Origin: Mucilaginibacter sp. PAMC 26640
GTDB taxonomy: Bacteria > Bacteroidota > Bacteroidia > Sphingobacteriales > Sphingobacteriaceae
Direction of reading: 5' to 3'
Length of the DNA stretch: 64,000 nt
Assembly: GCA_001596135.1 (NCBI GenBank)
Contig: CP014773.1
Location: 3,162,001 to 3,226,000 of the forward strand
A model generated the notes under the pieces. The model did no database searches and was not told the origin of the DNA. It saw only the letters and a program-made list of their open reading frames with translations. Positions 1 to 7,946 of the stretch are shown piece after piece; positions within the stretch are counted from its first letter, which is position 1; every line of letters begins with the position of its first letter. A program made the position numbers and the translations under genes.

Positions 1-1
1 C

Positions 2-3000
2 GGCAGCTTCAGGTCCACGGTATCTGGTAATATAGATTATTGGTACGGACCGTACACCAGTATTGATGATGCGATAGCTAAAATACCTCAGTCGATGAGA
101 TCATCAAGAGTAATAGGTATTATCAATGGCTCAAAAACAGACGACTATTGGTGGCCGGGGGCTGACCTTACAGCGTCGGGTATATCAAGAAAATCAAACT
201 CTTTAAATACCTCAATCGCTGGATTAAGATCCATTGTTAACCCGCAATCAGACAATATTTATCAGGTTACAGATTTTGGAGGCGGCCAGTGGTATTACGA
301 TCCTTCAGATAGCACAAGCATAGATAATACCGGTACAGTAATTGTTTCCGGCTCAAGTAGGTTTAAACGAATTTTCGATAAATCTCAAGTATTAGTTGAA
401 TGGTTTGGTGCAAAAGGAGACGGTTCTACCAACGACACCACCGCGATTCAAAATGCCATCAACTATGCAAATGCTAACAACATAACAGCTGTTATGTTTA
501 GGCCATTAACATACCTTATCACACACATTGATTTAAAAAGGAATGTATCGCTTGTGGGATCTGCTTTGTATCCTTCAAACAGCGGCAATGTTGATATATC
601 AACCCGTTTTACCTGCAGCGCTGCTGGCCAGATCATGTGTAGCTATCTTAGTGACGGTAGTTACCCTGGACAAAGCGGTGAAGAGAGTTTAACGGCAAAG
701 TCTAACCCCAACCTGGTAATAAAAAATATTGTCTTTGACGGACTGTACAAGGCTTTGATCGGACTTGAGATAAAGGAGTGCTGGGGCTTTAAGATTGACA
801 ACTGCAGGATCTTAAACACTGGCCAATACGGGTTGAATGTTTTCGATTGCAATAACTTTGACATTTCAAATTGTAATATAAACTGCTTTTCATCAATCAG
901 TAACGCGGATTATAACTTTTTAAATGACGAGTTTACTGGTAACAGGCTGCTTTCGCCATATTTAGCAGTTCAGCAGAGCAACGGTATGAATGCTAATAGC
1001 AAGATATATCTATCACCATACCAGGGCTCTTTATATTCATCCTTTCCGGTAACCGCTATTGATAGTTCGGGTTTGTTTACTACTGTGGCCCCTAATGTAT
1101 TATCAGATACTCCAGGGTGGGCTTATAATACCGGTAGCGGAAGCTTTGTCTTTGATAAAACCACTAAAGCAATATCCGTTACCGCAGCAAATACCGCGGA
1201 CTATAAAATAGTTACAGATCTTCCCAGCTTAAATGTAGGCGATAGTTATACAATTACCGGTAACATCAATATGGATGCCGCATCGGTTAATGCTAGTAGG
1301 GTAGTAAGTTTTATTCCAGGTAACGAAAGTCAAAGCTATGGCGTTAATGTGCCAAACAGAGGAGCAAGCAATAACTTTACTATAACATTCACTTACAACC
1401 CAAGTTCGGCCACTTTAACAAACCCTGTTAAAATAAAATTCATAGCGGGCGCGGTGCCGGGTAATGATATTTTTACGATCACTAATTTAAAGATGGTTAA
1501 CAATTCTATTGGGAACAATATGAATAAGCTGCCAGTCACTATAAATATCGATGCTGCTTCATCTGTTAACGTAAGGAACGCTTTCAACCCTTCTGAAGCG
1601 TACTTTATAAAATGGGTGAGCAATACCACCTTTAGATTAGCAAGCTCTTACTACAACTACAAGAATAGTATCTGGTCGGTGCCCGTTGCGGCAGTGACAG
1701 GAATTACCAACGTGTCAGTTCAATCTCCGCAATCTGTTTTAGCCCTCATCGGTCGCAATTCATATAACAACACTTTCGCTAGCATTAAGGTTGAGGATAT
1801 TTACGACACCGGCATACAATTAAGAGGCGCTTACCTCAACTCTTTTAGCGCATTATCTATAACAAAGGGAAGTGTGTCGCTTGGTTCTATTGTGGGGCTT
1901 TCTCTTGAGTACGGCGCCTCATATAATAACTTTTCAGGTGCGATCACTAACAGGTACCAGGCTACGGCTTTTGATAAATTAACTGTCTCAATAAACATTG
2001 ATAAATACTCGGGCCGTAATACTTTTTCAGATATTTCAATCTGGGGCGCAAAGCAGATCGATGTCTTTGATGATTTTGTAGGTACATCTGATAACCAAAA
2101 TATGTATTCAAATGTTACTGACAATACTTATGTATGGCGGCAGCGGGCGGTTGATTACAACCTTAAAAACAGGCGTGGATACACATTTGGGGTTGGATCA
2201 ACCAGTATTACTCAGGCAAACCCAATGATCACCCATAAAGACTTCGCTTTATACTTTGGTGATGTATATTTTGACAATAGCAACAATGAAGTTGTTTTGT
2301 TTGAGCAAACCGATTCCCCGGCAACAGATACTGGCCGGCTAACAATAAAACGGACAGTAAATAACTCAGTAGTAATACTTGTAGGCGGATCAAGCGTTTA
2401 TACCTCGGCAAACAATATTCTTCCAAGTAGTACACCAATCGATTTAGTGGTGATGCGGGATATGGCCTATGTATGGTCTGTTTATGTAAATTCAGTTAAA
2501 TTAGTTCCTGTAAGTTCTTCATCACCTAATGTTGATATCGCTTCAGGCGGAACAATTAAAACGTACCTGGGCGGCGTTGCCAATACGTTGACATCTTATA
2601 GCTGCAAGAGGTTTAGATATTTTATTGATACCCTATCTGACAGTGAGGTAAAATCAATATTCTCTAGCTTGATGCTGGATAAAAACGGATACCAGGTAAC
2701 AAACCCGCTAAACTCTTTAACTTCCGGATTATCTACCATCACAAGCTATACCGGATTAAATTTAACGGCCGGCGCAAACGGTTTCAATGGTGGCACTTCG
2801 GTAGATGTCTCAATAGTTGATGCAAGTAATAAGCTTGTTCTTGCCGTGGGTAATTCAAATAACTCACTTATCAATAAAACGCTAAGGGTGTCATTCTATG
2901 CGAAGTCTACTGATATTGGAATTATCAATATCGTTAGAAATGGAATAACAAGCTTCGTGTCGGTAATGCCCGGGTACAATAAATACACGGTAATATTAAA

Positions 3001-3853
3001 GCCAGATATGAACGCTTCTTTGAAAAGCTCGGAGATCATATCGTTTTCATTCGCTAATGAAATACGTGCAGCGTTTGGTAGCAGTGTGAACGCAGCCACC
3101 ACGGGCACGATTAACTTTGATGACATGAAGGTGTTTGTTGGATTGTCTCCAATATACGTTGACCTTGATCTAACCAACCGCGATACTGTTACGTTTACCA
3201 ATATTACGGGATTGTTTACCTCTCCATGGACAATAGCAGACTTGATAACAACTGTCGGTGTATCCAAGTTTACCCAAAGCACAAGCGGCGGACCCGGTAC
3301 CGGTGGAGCTTTTGAATTCGAAAGATCTGGCTCAGGAATCGGGGTTATACATGGTATTTATTCAGCATCATTAACCTCAAATTCTATTGCGCAAACTGTA
3401 TCTCTGGTAAAGGCTACAACCAATCAATCGGGAAACGGAGGGTATATTGGTCATTCTATCGACATCACAGAAGCAGCGGTTGGTTCGGGAACAAAGGATC
3501 TTTTTAGATACAGGGTGAACAATAACATTATGTTTGAGGGCGATAACCTTGGTAATTTTACCGGGGCTGGTTATCTGAACTTCAAATCGTTAAAACTGGG
3601 TATAAGGGCAATTTCTTCAGCTACAACACTTAATCCGCTGTCTGACTATACCATCAATGTTGTAAGCGGAACTTTTACTCAGCCTCTACCCATTGCGCCT
3701 GTAAACACATTATTTGTGATCAAAAATAGCGGATCAGGTACAATTACATTATCTGGTACCTCAATAGACGGGGCCGCAACCATTGTATTATCCGGTAAAA
3801 CTCCAGTTAGAGTACAGGCTATCGATGCAGTAGGTAATTACATTTTAATTTAA
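2..3853 (+). CDS. Phage tail-spike-like beta-helix protein, 5' end outside window
   Basis: The frame is open from base 2, so this is the C-terminal part of a longer protein; the first ATG (base 95) is probably internal. About 100 residues after that ATG a pectate-lyase-3 type start is visible (VEWFGAKGDGSTNDTTAIQNA), followed by the repeated N/D/I/F-rich rungs expected of a right-handed parallel beta-helix. Around residues 710-870 there is a LamG/ConA-like stretch, and the last ~70 residues are a Thr/Ser/Gly-rich tip typical of tail appendages. Family knowledge: such proteins are receptor-binding or depolymerising tail spikes. No catalytic residues can be assigned. It is followed 65 bp later by a second tail-like gene, which supports a phage tail-end operon. 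A secreted polysaccharide lyase-like protein is the alternative. Confidence 0.7.
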   Translation, partial: GSFRSTVSGNIDYWYGPYTSIDDAIAKIPQSMRSSRVIGIINGSKTDDYWWPGADLTASGISRKSNSLNTSIAGLRSIVNPQSDNIYQVTDFGGGQWYYDPSDSTSIDNTGTVIVSGSSRFKRIFDKSQVLVEWFGAKGDGSTNDTTAIQNAINYANANNITAVMFRPLTYLITHIDLKRNVSLVGSALYPSNSGNVDISTRFTCSAAGQIMCSYLSDGSYPGQSGEESLTAKSNPNLVIKNIVFDGLYKALIGLEIKECWGFKIDNCRILNTGQYGLNVFDCNNFDISNCNINCFSSISNADYNFLNDEFTGNRLLSPYLAVQQSNGMNANSKIYLSPYQGSLYSSFPVTAIDSSGLFTTVAPNVLSDTPGWAYNTGSGSFVFDKTTKAISVTAANTADYKIVTDLPSLNVGDSYTITGNINMDAASVNASRVVSFIPGNESQSYGVNVPNRGASNNFTITFTYNPSSATLTNPVKIKFIAGAVPGNDIFTITNLKMVNNSIGNNMNKLPVTINIDAASSVNVRNAFNPSEAYFIKWVSNTTFRLASSYYNYKNSIWSVPVAAVTGITNVSVQSPQSVLALIGRNSYNNTFASIKVEDIYDTGIQLRGAYLNSFSALSITKGSVSLGSIVGLSLEYGASYNNFSGAITNRYQATAFDKLTVSINIDKYSGRNTFSDISIWGAKQIDVFDDFVGTSDNQNMYSNVTDNTYVWRQRAVDYNLKNRRGYTFGVGSTSITQANPMITHKDFALYFGDVYFDNSNNEVVLFEQTDSPATDTGRLTIKRTVNNSVVILVGGSSVYTSANNILPSSTPIDLVVMRDMAYVWSVYVNSVKLVPVSSSSPNVDIASGGTIKTYLGGVANTLTSYSCKRFRYFIDTLSDSEVKSIFSSLMLDKNGYQVTNPLNSLTSGLSTITSYTGLNLTAGANGFNGGTSVDVSIVDASNKLVLAVGNSNNSLINKTLRVSFYAKSTDIGIINIVRNGITSFVSVMPGYNKYTVILKPDMNASLKSSEIISFSFANEIRAAFGSSVNAATTGTINFDDMKVFVGLSPIYVDLDLTNRDTVTFTNITGLFTSPWTIADLITTVGVSKFTQSTSGGPGTGGAFEFERSGSGIGVIHGIYSASLTSNSIAQTVSLVKATTNQSGNGGYIGHSIDITEAAVGSGTKDLFRYRVNNNIMFEGDNLGNFTGAGYLNFKSLKLGIRAISSATTLNPLSDYTINVVSGTFTQPLPIAPVNTLFVIKNSGSGTITLSGTSIDGAATIVLSGKTPVRVQAIDAVGNYILI

Positions 3854-3918
3854 TAATAGGTACCTAAGAACCATAGAGCCACAATTTATCAAAATACTTA
3901 AAGCAAAATAACAAAACT

Positions 3919-5094
3919 ATGAGCATAATTATCGCCAGTATAGATCACTCTAAAAACACTGTACACATTGGCACCGACCGCAAGCAAGTTAGTATGTCAG
4001 GTAAGGAGCAGCCGGAAGAGTTCGTGAAGCTATTTAAAATCAAGTCTGACCTTTACTATGCAATTAACGGCAATGTAAATAACGGGCTTGAGCTTGCTAA
4101 TTTGTTACTTGGGTTAAGCTACCTGGACACTAAGTCTTTGGTAGATATAGTATCTAAATTTGAGGTGAAAAGGTCCTTTGGTTTTGGTAAAATTCAAGGT
4201 GATTGCATGTTTGTTCTTGCGGGACACCATGACGGAAAGGCTTTTATCTATGCAAGAGATACAGAACACGATCAACAATATACGCTAGTAGGTACAGATA
4301 ATGCCATAATGAGATTGATCGCATCTCCAAATATTGAAACCGCCGAAAATGTAAGCAGGTTTTTCTTAGATGCTATAGGTGGGGGCGATCACGAACAGGC
4401 AATAAAGGAATCGATCGTTTATGCCTCTACCATTAGTAATACAATTGGTAGCGTGATTGACTATGCCTGTCTTGATAATGCATCATTCGTTTTAGAAAGT
4501 AATATTGCTGCAACCGGCACCCTTATAGTAGGTGATGCCGTTCACATTAACGCGGGGGTGACCGGCGTCACTGATGAAGGAGATAACAGTATTCGTTTTT
4601 GGGCCGGTGCTGTTTATGCCGACCGGGAAACTGCCCCTTTTAGGGTTACCGATGACGGTAGAATGTTTTCAACAAGTGGTAGAATAGCAAATTGGGATAT
4701 CGATAACACAGGACTTTCCACTGATGGTACACAAAATGTTTATATAAAGACAATCAAAAGGAATTCCGGCGGGTCGATTATTGCACAGGCTTACATTGGT
4801 ACCGATGGAACCGGGCAAGACAACTCAACGGGGGTTTTTGTGAGCACTAAGCCTGGAGCATCTCTCAACAAGGCCCTTTATGCCAGGGCATACGGATCTA
4901 CAAGCTCATTAGGTGACATCGCCGGGCACTTTGTCGGGCAGGTTTTAATAGATGGTGGCGTACAGACTATTCAGCATTCAGGATCAACCACAACCGTTTC
5001 TCAAGGGTATACAGGTGATATATTTTATACTGCCAGCAGCGGCATAAGGATAATGAAGTTTGTAAATGGAATACTGGTCGGGGATAGATCGTAA
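3919..5094 (+). CDS. Probable phage tail appendage with Ntn-hydrolase-like N-terminus
   Basis: 391 residues. The first ~165 residues (MSIIIASIDHSKNTVHIGTDRKQ, then strand-rich segments and a helix pair) read like a proteasome/HslV-type Ntn-hydrolase fold: an early beta strand, a GTDR turn, and a later 'YTLVGTDNAIM' strand-turn. No N-terminal Thr, Ser or Cys nucleophile follows the start Met, so catalysis is doubtful. The remainder (from about residue 195) is Gly/Thr/Asp-rich with motifs like IANWDIDNTGLSTDG and a final short beta segment, as in phage tail-fibre C-termini. It lies directly downstream of the tail-spike gene in the same direction. The fold assignment is my inference from pattern only; the tail role rests on context. 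Confidence 0.55.
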   Translation: MSIIIASIDHSKNTVHIGTDRKQVSMSGKEQPEEFVKLFKIKSDLYYAINGNVNNGLELANLLLGLSYLDTKSLVDIVSKFEVKRSFGFGKIQGDCMFVLAGHHDGKAFIYARDTEHDQQYTLVGTDNAIMRLIASPNIETAENVSRFFLDAIGGGDHEQAIKESIVYASTISNTIGSVIDYACLDNASFVLESNIAATGTLIVGDAVHINAGVTGVTDEGDNSIRFWAGAVYADRETAPFRVTDDGRMFSTSGRIANWDIDNTGLSTDGTQNVYIKTIKRNSGGSIIAQAYIGTDGTGQDNSTGVFVSTKPGASLNKALYARAYGSTSSLGDIAGHFVGQVLIDGGVQTIQHSGSTTTVSQGYTGDIFYTASSGIRIMKFVNGILVGDRS

Positions 5095-5141
5095 ACCGAT
5101 TTATTCTAATAAGCAAGATTTATTACGTAATATGCGGATAT

Positions 5142-5218
5142 AATATTTGATAGCAATCGCTGTCATTGTGATTAGGTTTAGGTTATAGCCCCAAGCAGCG
5201 ATTGTAAGGGGCTATTTA
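5142..5218 (+). ncRNA. Short promoter-to-terminator unit with interlaced stems
   Basis: A near-consensus -7 box (AATATTTG, 5142-5149) is followed by two perfect complementary pairs. CAATCGCTG (5154-5162) pairs with CAGCGATTG (5196-5204), and ATAGCCCC (5185-5192) pairs with GGGGCTAT (5208-5215), then a T-rich tail. The two pairings interlock, so they form either a pseudoknot or two alternative hairpins, the second being a terminator. It may only end the tail operon, but the promoter-like box suggests a ~70-nt RNA. Confidence 0.4.
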
Positions 5219-5300
5219 TTTTAAAATCCTTTACTTAAGTCTAATCCTGTAGTGGTCTACGTGTATAAAAAATGCTAAATTACAAATAACAAAAACTAAC

Positions 5301-5591
5301 ATGGATCAAAAACAAATGGATGATTCGTTCCGCGTTAGCACTTATGCGAACATCCTCGCGGACCTATATCTTGGCAAAAATCTCACAGATCATTTTGAAA
5401 AATTACAAACCGAAATTGAAGCTGTAGATTTCATCATTAATCAGGAAGGTTATTTACATCCAGATATAAATGATAATTTGGAGATGAAGGCTTATATTAA
5501 ACGCTTGGAGGGTCATTTAAGAAAAGCTATAGTAGATCCTAGCCATCGGCCTGATCCTGAGGAGACGAAAAATACCGATTGTTACGACTGA
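5301..5591 (+). CDS. Small acidic hypothetical protein, phage region
   Basis: 96 residues beginning MDQKQMDDSFRVSTYANILAD. It is mostly helical and acidic, with a hydrophobic heptad-like stretch (LTDHFEKLQTEIEAVDFII) and no membrane segment or cysteine motif. I do not recognise the family. The gene stands alone between two short promoter-to-terminator units (5142-5218 and 5659-5747), downstream of the tail genes and in the same direction. The start is supported by an AT-rich leader ending 'aaaactaac' and by the amphipathic beginning of the protein. It is probably a phage accessory gene. Confidence 0.6.
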   Translation: MDQKQMDDSFRVSTYANILADLYLGKNLTDHFEKLQTEIEAVDFIINQEGYLHPDINDNLEMKAYIKRLEGHLRKAIVDPSHRPDPEETKNTDCYD

Positions 5592-5658
5592 AGGGTATTA
5601 TTTGCCCCTGTTGCATAAAATTGTGAAAACAGGTTTTATAATTTTTGTCAAGATAATT

Positions 5659-5747
5659 TATATTTGAAAAGGCTCAGAGGAGATCATTCTGGATGGTCTA
5701 TTTTTCTTCATTGTTAAAATTGTTTGGCGACCCTCTGAGCTATTTTT
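5659..5747 (+). ncRNA. Candidate short RNA with long hairpin
   Basis: A perfect -7 box TATATTTG (5659-5666) lies five bases before GCTCAGAGG (5672-5680), which pairs exactly with CCTCTGAGC (5732-5740). A run of six T follows (5742-5747). The loop of about 50 nt holds no open frame of useful size. The layout (promoter, then a hairpin closing at the terminator) matches the units at 5142, 7866 and 8674. Confidence 0.4.
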
Positions 5748-5824
5748 TACCCTCTTAAAGCCACTCCAACAACTTATTGTTAAGTAACAGAACGCACCCA
5801 GCATTGACTTAGCGTACCAGGTGA

Positions 5825-6088
5825 TTAGTAACCCTCTTTAACTAGTAACTCAAAAGCTTCTTTCAACTCATAAAAACTGAATCCTAGAGACTTGAGAGAC
5901 TTAGTGATCTCATTGCTACCAATTTGTTCTTCCAAATGCACTCTTTCTTTAATTGCGGTCAGATAATCATTGACCATTACTAGATTATTTTTTGCATTTT
6001 TTTCGAGTATGAAGTCAGCTTGCATGTTAGCAATGTCCGACAACATATCATCAAACTCAGGGCCTTGATTTTTCCAATCCATCTTCAA
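5825..6088 (-). CDS. Small hypothetical protein
   Basis: 87 residues, MKMDWKNQGPEFDDMLSDIA at the start, ending in an amphipathic helix (FYELKEAFELLVKEGY). It is acidic and helical with no signal peptide or membrane segment. It lies 68 bp downstream of and in the same direction as the gene ending at 6157, so the two may form one transcript reading away from the 6.4-kb divergent promoter. I do not recognise it; phage or island accessory gene. Confidence 0.55.
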   Translation of the reverse strand: MKMDWKNQGPEFDDMLSDIANMQADFILEKNAKNNLVMVNDYLTAIKERVHLEEQIGSNEITKSLKSLGFSFYELKEAFELLVKEGY

Positions 6089-6156
6089 ATGTAATTCAAA
6101 TTAAGCACAGTATCGTTTTACAAGAGCGGCCGGCGATTAAACACCTGGCCTTTTGC

Positions 6157-6366
6157 TTAAATGACTTTTTGGAAAAAATATTCGTTATCGTCGATTACAA
6201 GAGAAAATCTGTCATTTTTCTTGAAAGCCCTATAAAACCAATCATAATTTCTAGTACCCGGGAAGTTGGCATTAAGCCGTTCGACAAAAATTTTCAGATT
6301 AGTATCAACAAGTAATATTTTATTGTCATTAACAACTGCGAATAAGGAAGTTAGATTTTGATTCAT
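6157..6366 (-). CDS. Small hypothetical protein, divergent to leader-hairpin operon
   Basis: 69 residues beginning MNQNLTSLFAVVNDNKILL. The pattern (VVNDNKILLVDTNLKIFVERL ... FSLVIDDNEYFFQKVI) suggests a small alpha/beta protein with two short beta hairpins. No recognised family. Its start codon lies about 55 bp from a strong promoter read in the opposite direction and beside repeated GCAAAT words, so it shares a regulatory region with the rightward operon beginning at 6518. Confidence 0.5.
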   Translation of the reverse strand: MNQNLTSLFAVVNDNKILLVDTNLKIFVERLNANFPGTRNYDWFYRAFKKNDRFSLVIDDNEYFFQKVI

Positions 6367-6402
6367 TCCGCAAAGTTAGAACTATTTACAATTATTCATT
6401 AA

Positions 6403-6448
6403 ATATTTGCAAATAAACTTGCAAATGCAAATATGTATTGTATATTTG
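6403..6448 (+). promoter_or_regulatory. Bacteroidota promoter with GCAAAT repeats
   Basis: The -33 element TTG (6419-6421), a 19-base spacer and a perfect -7 box TATATTTG (6441-6448) match the Bacteroidota promoter consensus. Three GCAAAT words (two in tandem) and the palindrome TATTTGCAAATA overlap or flank the -33 box, as an operator would. The start of transcription should be near 6455, just before the hairpin leader of the next gene. Confidence 0.65.
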
Positions 6449-6460
6449 TATAACAAACAA

Positions 6461-6499
6461 GAAAGGCTCCGCGGGAACGGAGCCAATCGATTGATTAAC
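6461..6499 (+). promoter_or_regulatory. Hairpin leader element, copy 1
   Basis: GAAA, then GGCTCCG (6465-6471), loop cgggaa, CGGAGCC (6478-6484), then AATCGATTGATTAAC. The same arrangement, with a different but again complementary stem, recurs at 6992-7032. The hairpin ends 33 bases before the ATG. Because the stem sequence varies while pairing is kept, the structure and the flanking words seem to be what is conserved. Confidence 0.6.
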
Positions 6500-6517
6500 A
6501 AATTAACAAATTATCGA

Positions 6518-6670
6518 ATGACAAATCTAATTCAAAAATCAGAGGTAACAAAATCAAACGTTTCCTACACCAAACAGTTAACTGCTATAATGCCGCGCAA
6601 TAACGGTACACCTGAAGGCTTATCTGCTTTACAAGCATCTTTACTACGTGGAAAGGGGGACGTTAAATAA
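6518..6670 (+). CDS. Short leader-controlled hypothetical protein
   Basis: 50 residues starting MTNLIQKSEVTKSNV and ending LLRGKGDVK. I place the start at 6518 because the promoter (6441-6448) and hairpin leader lie between it and any earlier in-frame codon, and because its start context (ATCGAATGACAAA) matches that of the gene at 7053. The stop overlaps the next start by one base (TAATG), so it is translationally coupled to the WYL_2-like gene. It contains a basic C-terminus and no recognisable domain. Confidence 0.5.
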   Translation: MTNLIQKSEVTKSNVSYTKQLTAIMPRNNGTPEGLSALQASLLRGKGDVK

Positions 6671-6966
6671 TGAAAAAGCGCCTTTTCAATATTGCATGGT
6701 CTATAGTAGATCAGTTCAATAGTTTCTCTGAAGCGTTAACGCATGCCTGGAAAGTAATTAAGCTACAACTTGCACTTACCACCCGGGCGTTGGTCAACTT
6801 TACATTTAAGAAGGTTGATGGATCTATCCGCGAAGCCGTGGGCACGCTGGTAAACGTACCAATCCCAAAAGGCGGCGCTCGGAAGCCTAAAAGCTCTCTG
6901 CTCACTTACTTTGACCTACAGCAAAATGACTGGAGATGTGCGAAGGTTGAAAATATTATCTTTTAA
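6670..6966 (+). CDS. WYL_2 (DUF2693) Sm-like small protein
   Basis: 98 residues. The central part (LVNFTFKKVDGSIREAVGTL, residues ~42-61) fits the WYL_2/DUF2693 signature, an Sm-like SH3 beta-barrel found in Bacteroidota phages, plasmids and conjugative elements. The C-terminus (LTYFDLQQNDWRCAKVENIIF) is the usual last strand pair. The role in the family is unknown, perhaps nucleic-acid or ligand binding. Its ATG overlaps the stop of the preceding gene, and a second hairpin leader begins 25 bp after its stop. Confidence 0.7.
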   Translation: MKKRLFNIAWSIVDQFNSFSEALTHAWKVIKLQLALTTRALVNFTFKKVDGSIREAVGTLVNVPIPKGGARKPKSSLLTYFDLQQNDWRCAKVENIIF

Positions 6967-6991
6967 ATAACAACAAACCATTAATAAACAA

Positions 6992-7032
6992 GAAAGGCCG
7001 GAGTTACTGCCCCGGCCAATCAATTGACTAAC
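6992..7032 (+). promoter_or_regulatory. Hairpin leader element, copy 2
   Basis: GAAA, then GGCCGG (6996-7001), ten-base loop, CCGGCC (7012-7017), then AATCAATTGACTAAC. It mirrors copy 1 at 6461-6499 in order, spacing to the start codon (35 versus 33 bases) and flanking words, with compensating changes in the stem. No promoter box is seen between the WYL_2 gene and this leader, so the RNA probably arrives by readthrough. Confidence 0.6.
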
Positions 7033-7052
7033 CTCTTAATCAATAAATTCGA

Positions 7053-7547
7053 ATGACAAAATTAAAACAAAATCCTGATTTGACAAATAATCAGGATTAC
7101 AAAAATCAAAATTTGGGAATCGTAAGTGCAATTTCTGTTTTCTTTGAAAGTCACCAATTGCATGAAGCTAAAGAGGCGCTGTTCGAGCTGCAGCATGCTT
7201 GGGGCTCTCGCCATCGGTTATTTAGAAATCACCATGATATCGGAAGCATGGTGTTCTTTGTCACCAACTTAAACTCGCTGGTTAGGAAAATCGGGCAGTT
7301 TGATTGTATTACGCATCCGGTTGATAATAGAACGGACACACGTACGGCCGTTATCGAGTTCCTTAATGAAAGTGGTTCTATCTCAGAAGATATCTTAAAC
7401 GAGGCTTTGCAGTTCTGGATCGAAGCGACTGCCAGCGCTGATAGAAGCAATGTTGAGTTGACCAGGGGTGAATATGTATTCGCTACGATCCCTGATTTTT
7501 TCGATGTATGCAGCGAAATATTGGAAGGAGGTGTGCTATGTGCTTAA
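7053..7547 (+). CDS. Hypothetical phage/plasmid-type protein
   Basis: 164 residues, MTKLKQNPDLTNNQDYKNQN at the start and a helical, acidic body (HEAKEALFELQHAWGSRHRLF; EYVFATIPDFFDVCSEIL). No signal peptide, membrane segment or cysteine cluster. Not recognised. The start is set by the hairpin leader and by the ATG context shared with the gene at 6518. The end overlaps the next gene by ten bases; that next gene's ribosome-binding site (GGAAGGAGG) lies inside this coding region. Confidence 0.6.
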   Translation: MTKLKQNPDLTNNQDYKNQNLGIVSAISVFFESHQLHEAKEALFELQHAWGSRHRLFRNHHDIGSMVFFVTNLNSLVRKIGQFDCITHPVDNRTDTRTAVIEFLNESGSISEDILNEALQFWIEATASADRSNVELTRGEYVFATIPDFFDVCSEILEGGVLCA

Positions 7548-7798
7548 CTAACGATAGATTAATCGAAATAGGCGCCGATGCTCATTTACTGGATGGCGGA
7601 TTTGATCACGATGAAATCATACGAAACCTGGCCTACACGGCAGACAATATCAGCTCCAATACTGTAGGCGAAGAGCATGACGCGGATGACATGCGATGCG
7701 CTATTGCCAATTTGAACGCTATCGTCCAGGCTACTGCATACATATCTCTGATGCGCGATAAGATGCGCGAGTTGCGGAAGGGGGAGCGGAATAATTAA
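7538..7798 (+). CDS. Small hypothetical protein, last gene of the leader operon
   Basis: 86 residues beginning MCLTNDRLIEIGADAHLLDG. I chose the ATG at 7538 because a clear GGAAGGAGG (7523-7531) precedes it at normal spacing, rare in this window; a start at 7508 would ignore it. The protein is acidic in the middle and basic at the end (LRKGERNN) with one predicted long helix. Not recognised. It overlaps the upstream gene by ten bases and is followed by a hairpin terminator. Confidence 0.6.
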   Translation: MCLTNDRLIEIGADAHLLDGGFDHDEIIRNLAYTADNISSNTVGEEHDADDMRCAIANLNAIVQATAYISLMRDKMRELRKGERNN

Positions 7799-7821
7799 CT
7801 CGCCGGTATAATAAATTAAAT

Positions 7822-7850
7822 CCTGCCTATTAAGTTAGGCGGGGTTATTT
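7822..7850 (+). terminator. Hairpin terminator of the leader operon
   Basis: CCTGCCT (7822-7828) pairs with AGGCGGG (7837-7843, one G-T wobble) across an eight-base loop, followed by a short T-rich tract. It sits 24 bp after the stop at 7798. Confidence 0.5.
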
Positions 7851-7865
7851 GCTACGAAGAGTTCA

Positions 7866-7932
7866 TAAATTTGTAGTGCGTGCTAAATTTCCTGATCAAT
7901 TAAAACCCTTGCAGATATTTGAGGGCTTTTTT
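7866..7932 (+). ncRNA. Candidate short RNA, promoter to terminator
   Basis: A perfect -7 box TAAATTTG (7866-7873) is followed 32 bases later by CCCTT, an 11-base loop, GAGGG and six T (to 7932). The closing hairpin is clearly related in sequence to that at 8720-8755 (CCCTT, CAGAT, ATTTGAGGG). No coding frame lies inside. It would end just before the converging gene whose stop is at 7947. Confidence 0.4.
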
Positions 7933-7946
7933 CCCGGTAGTATGAT

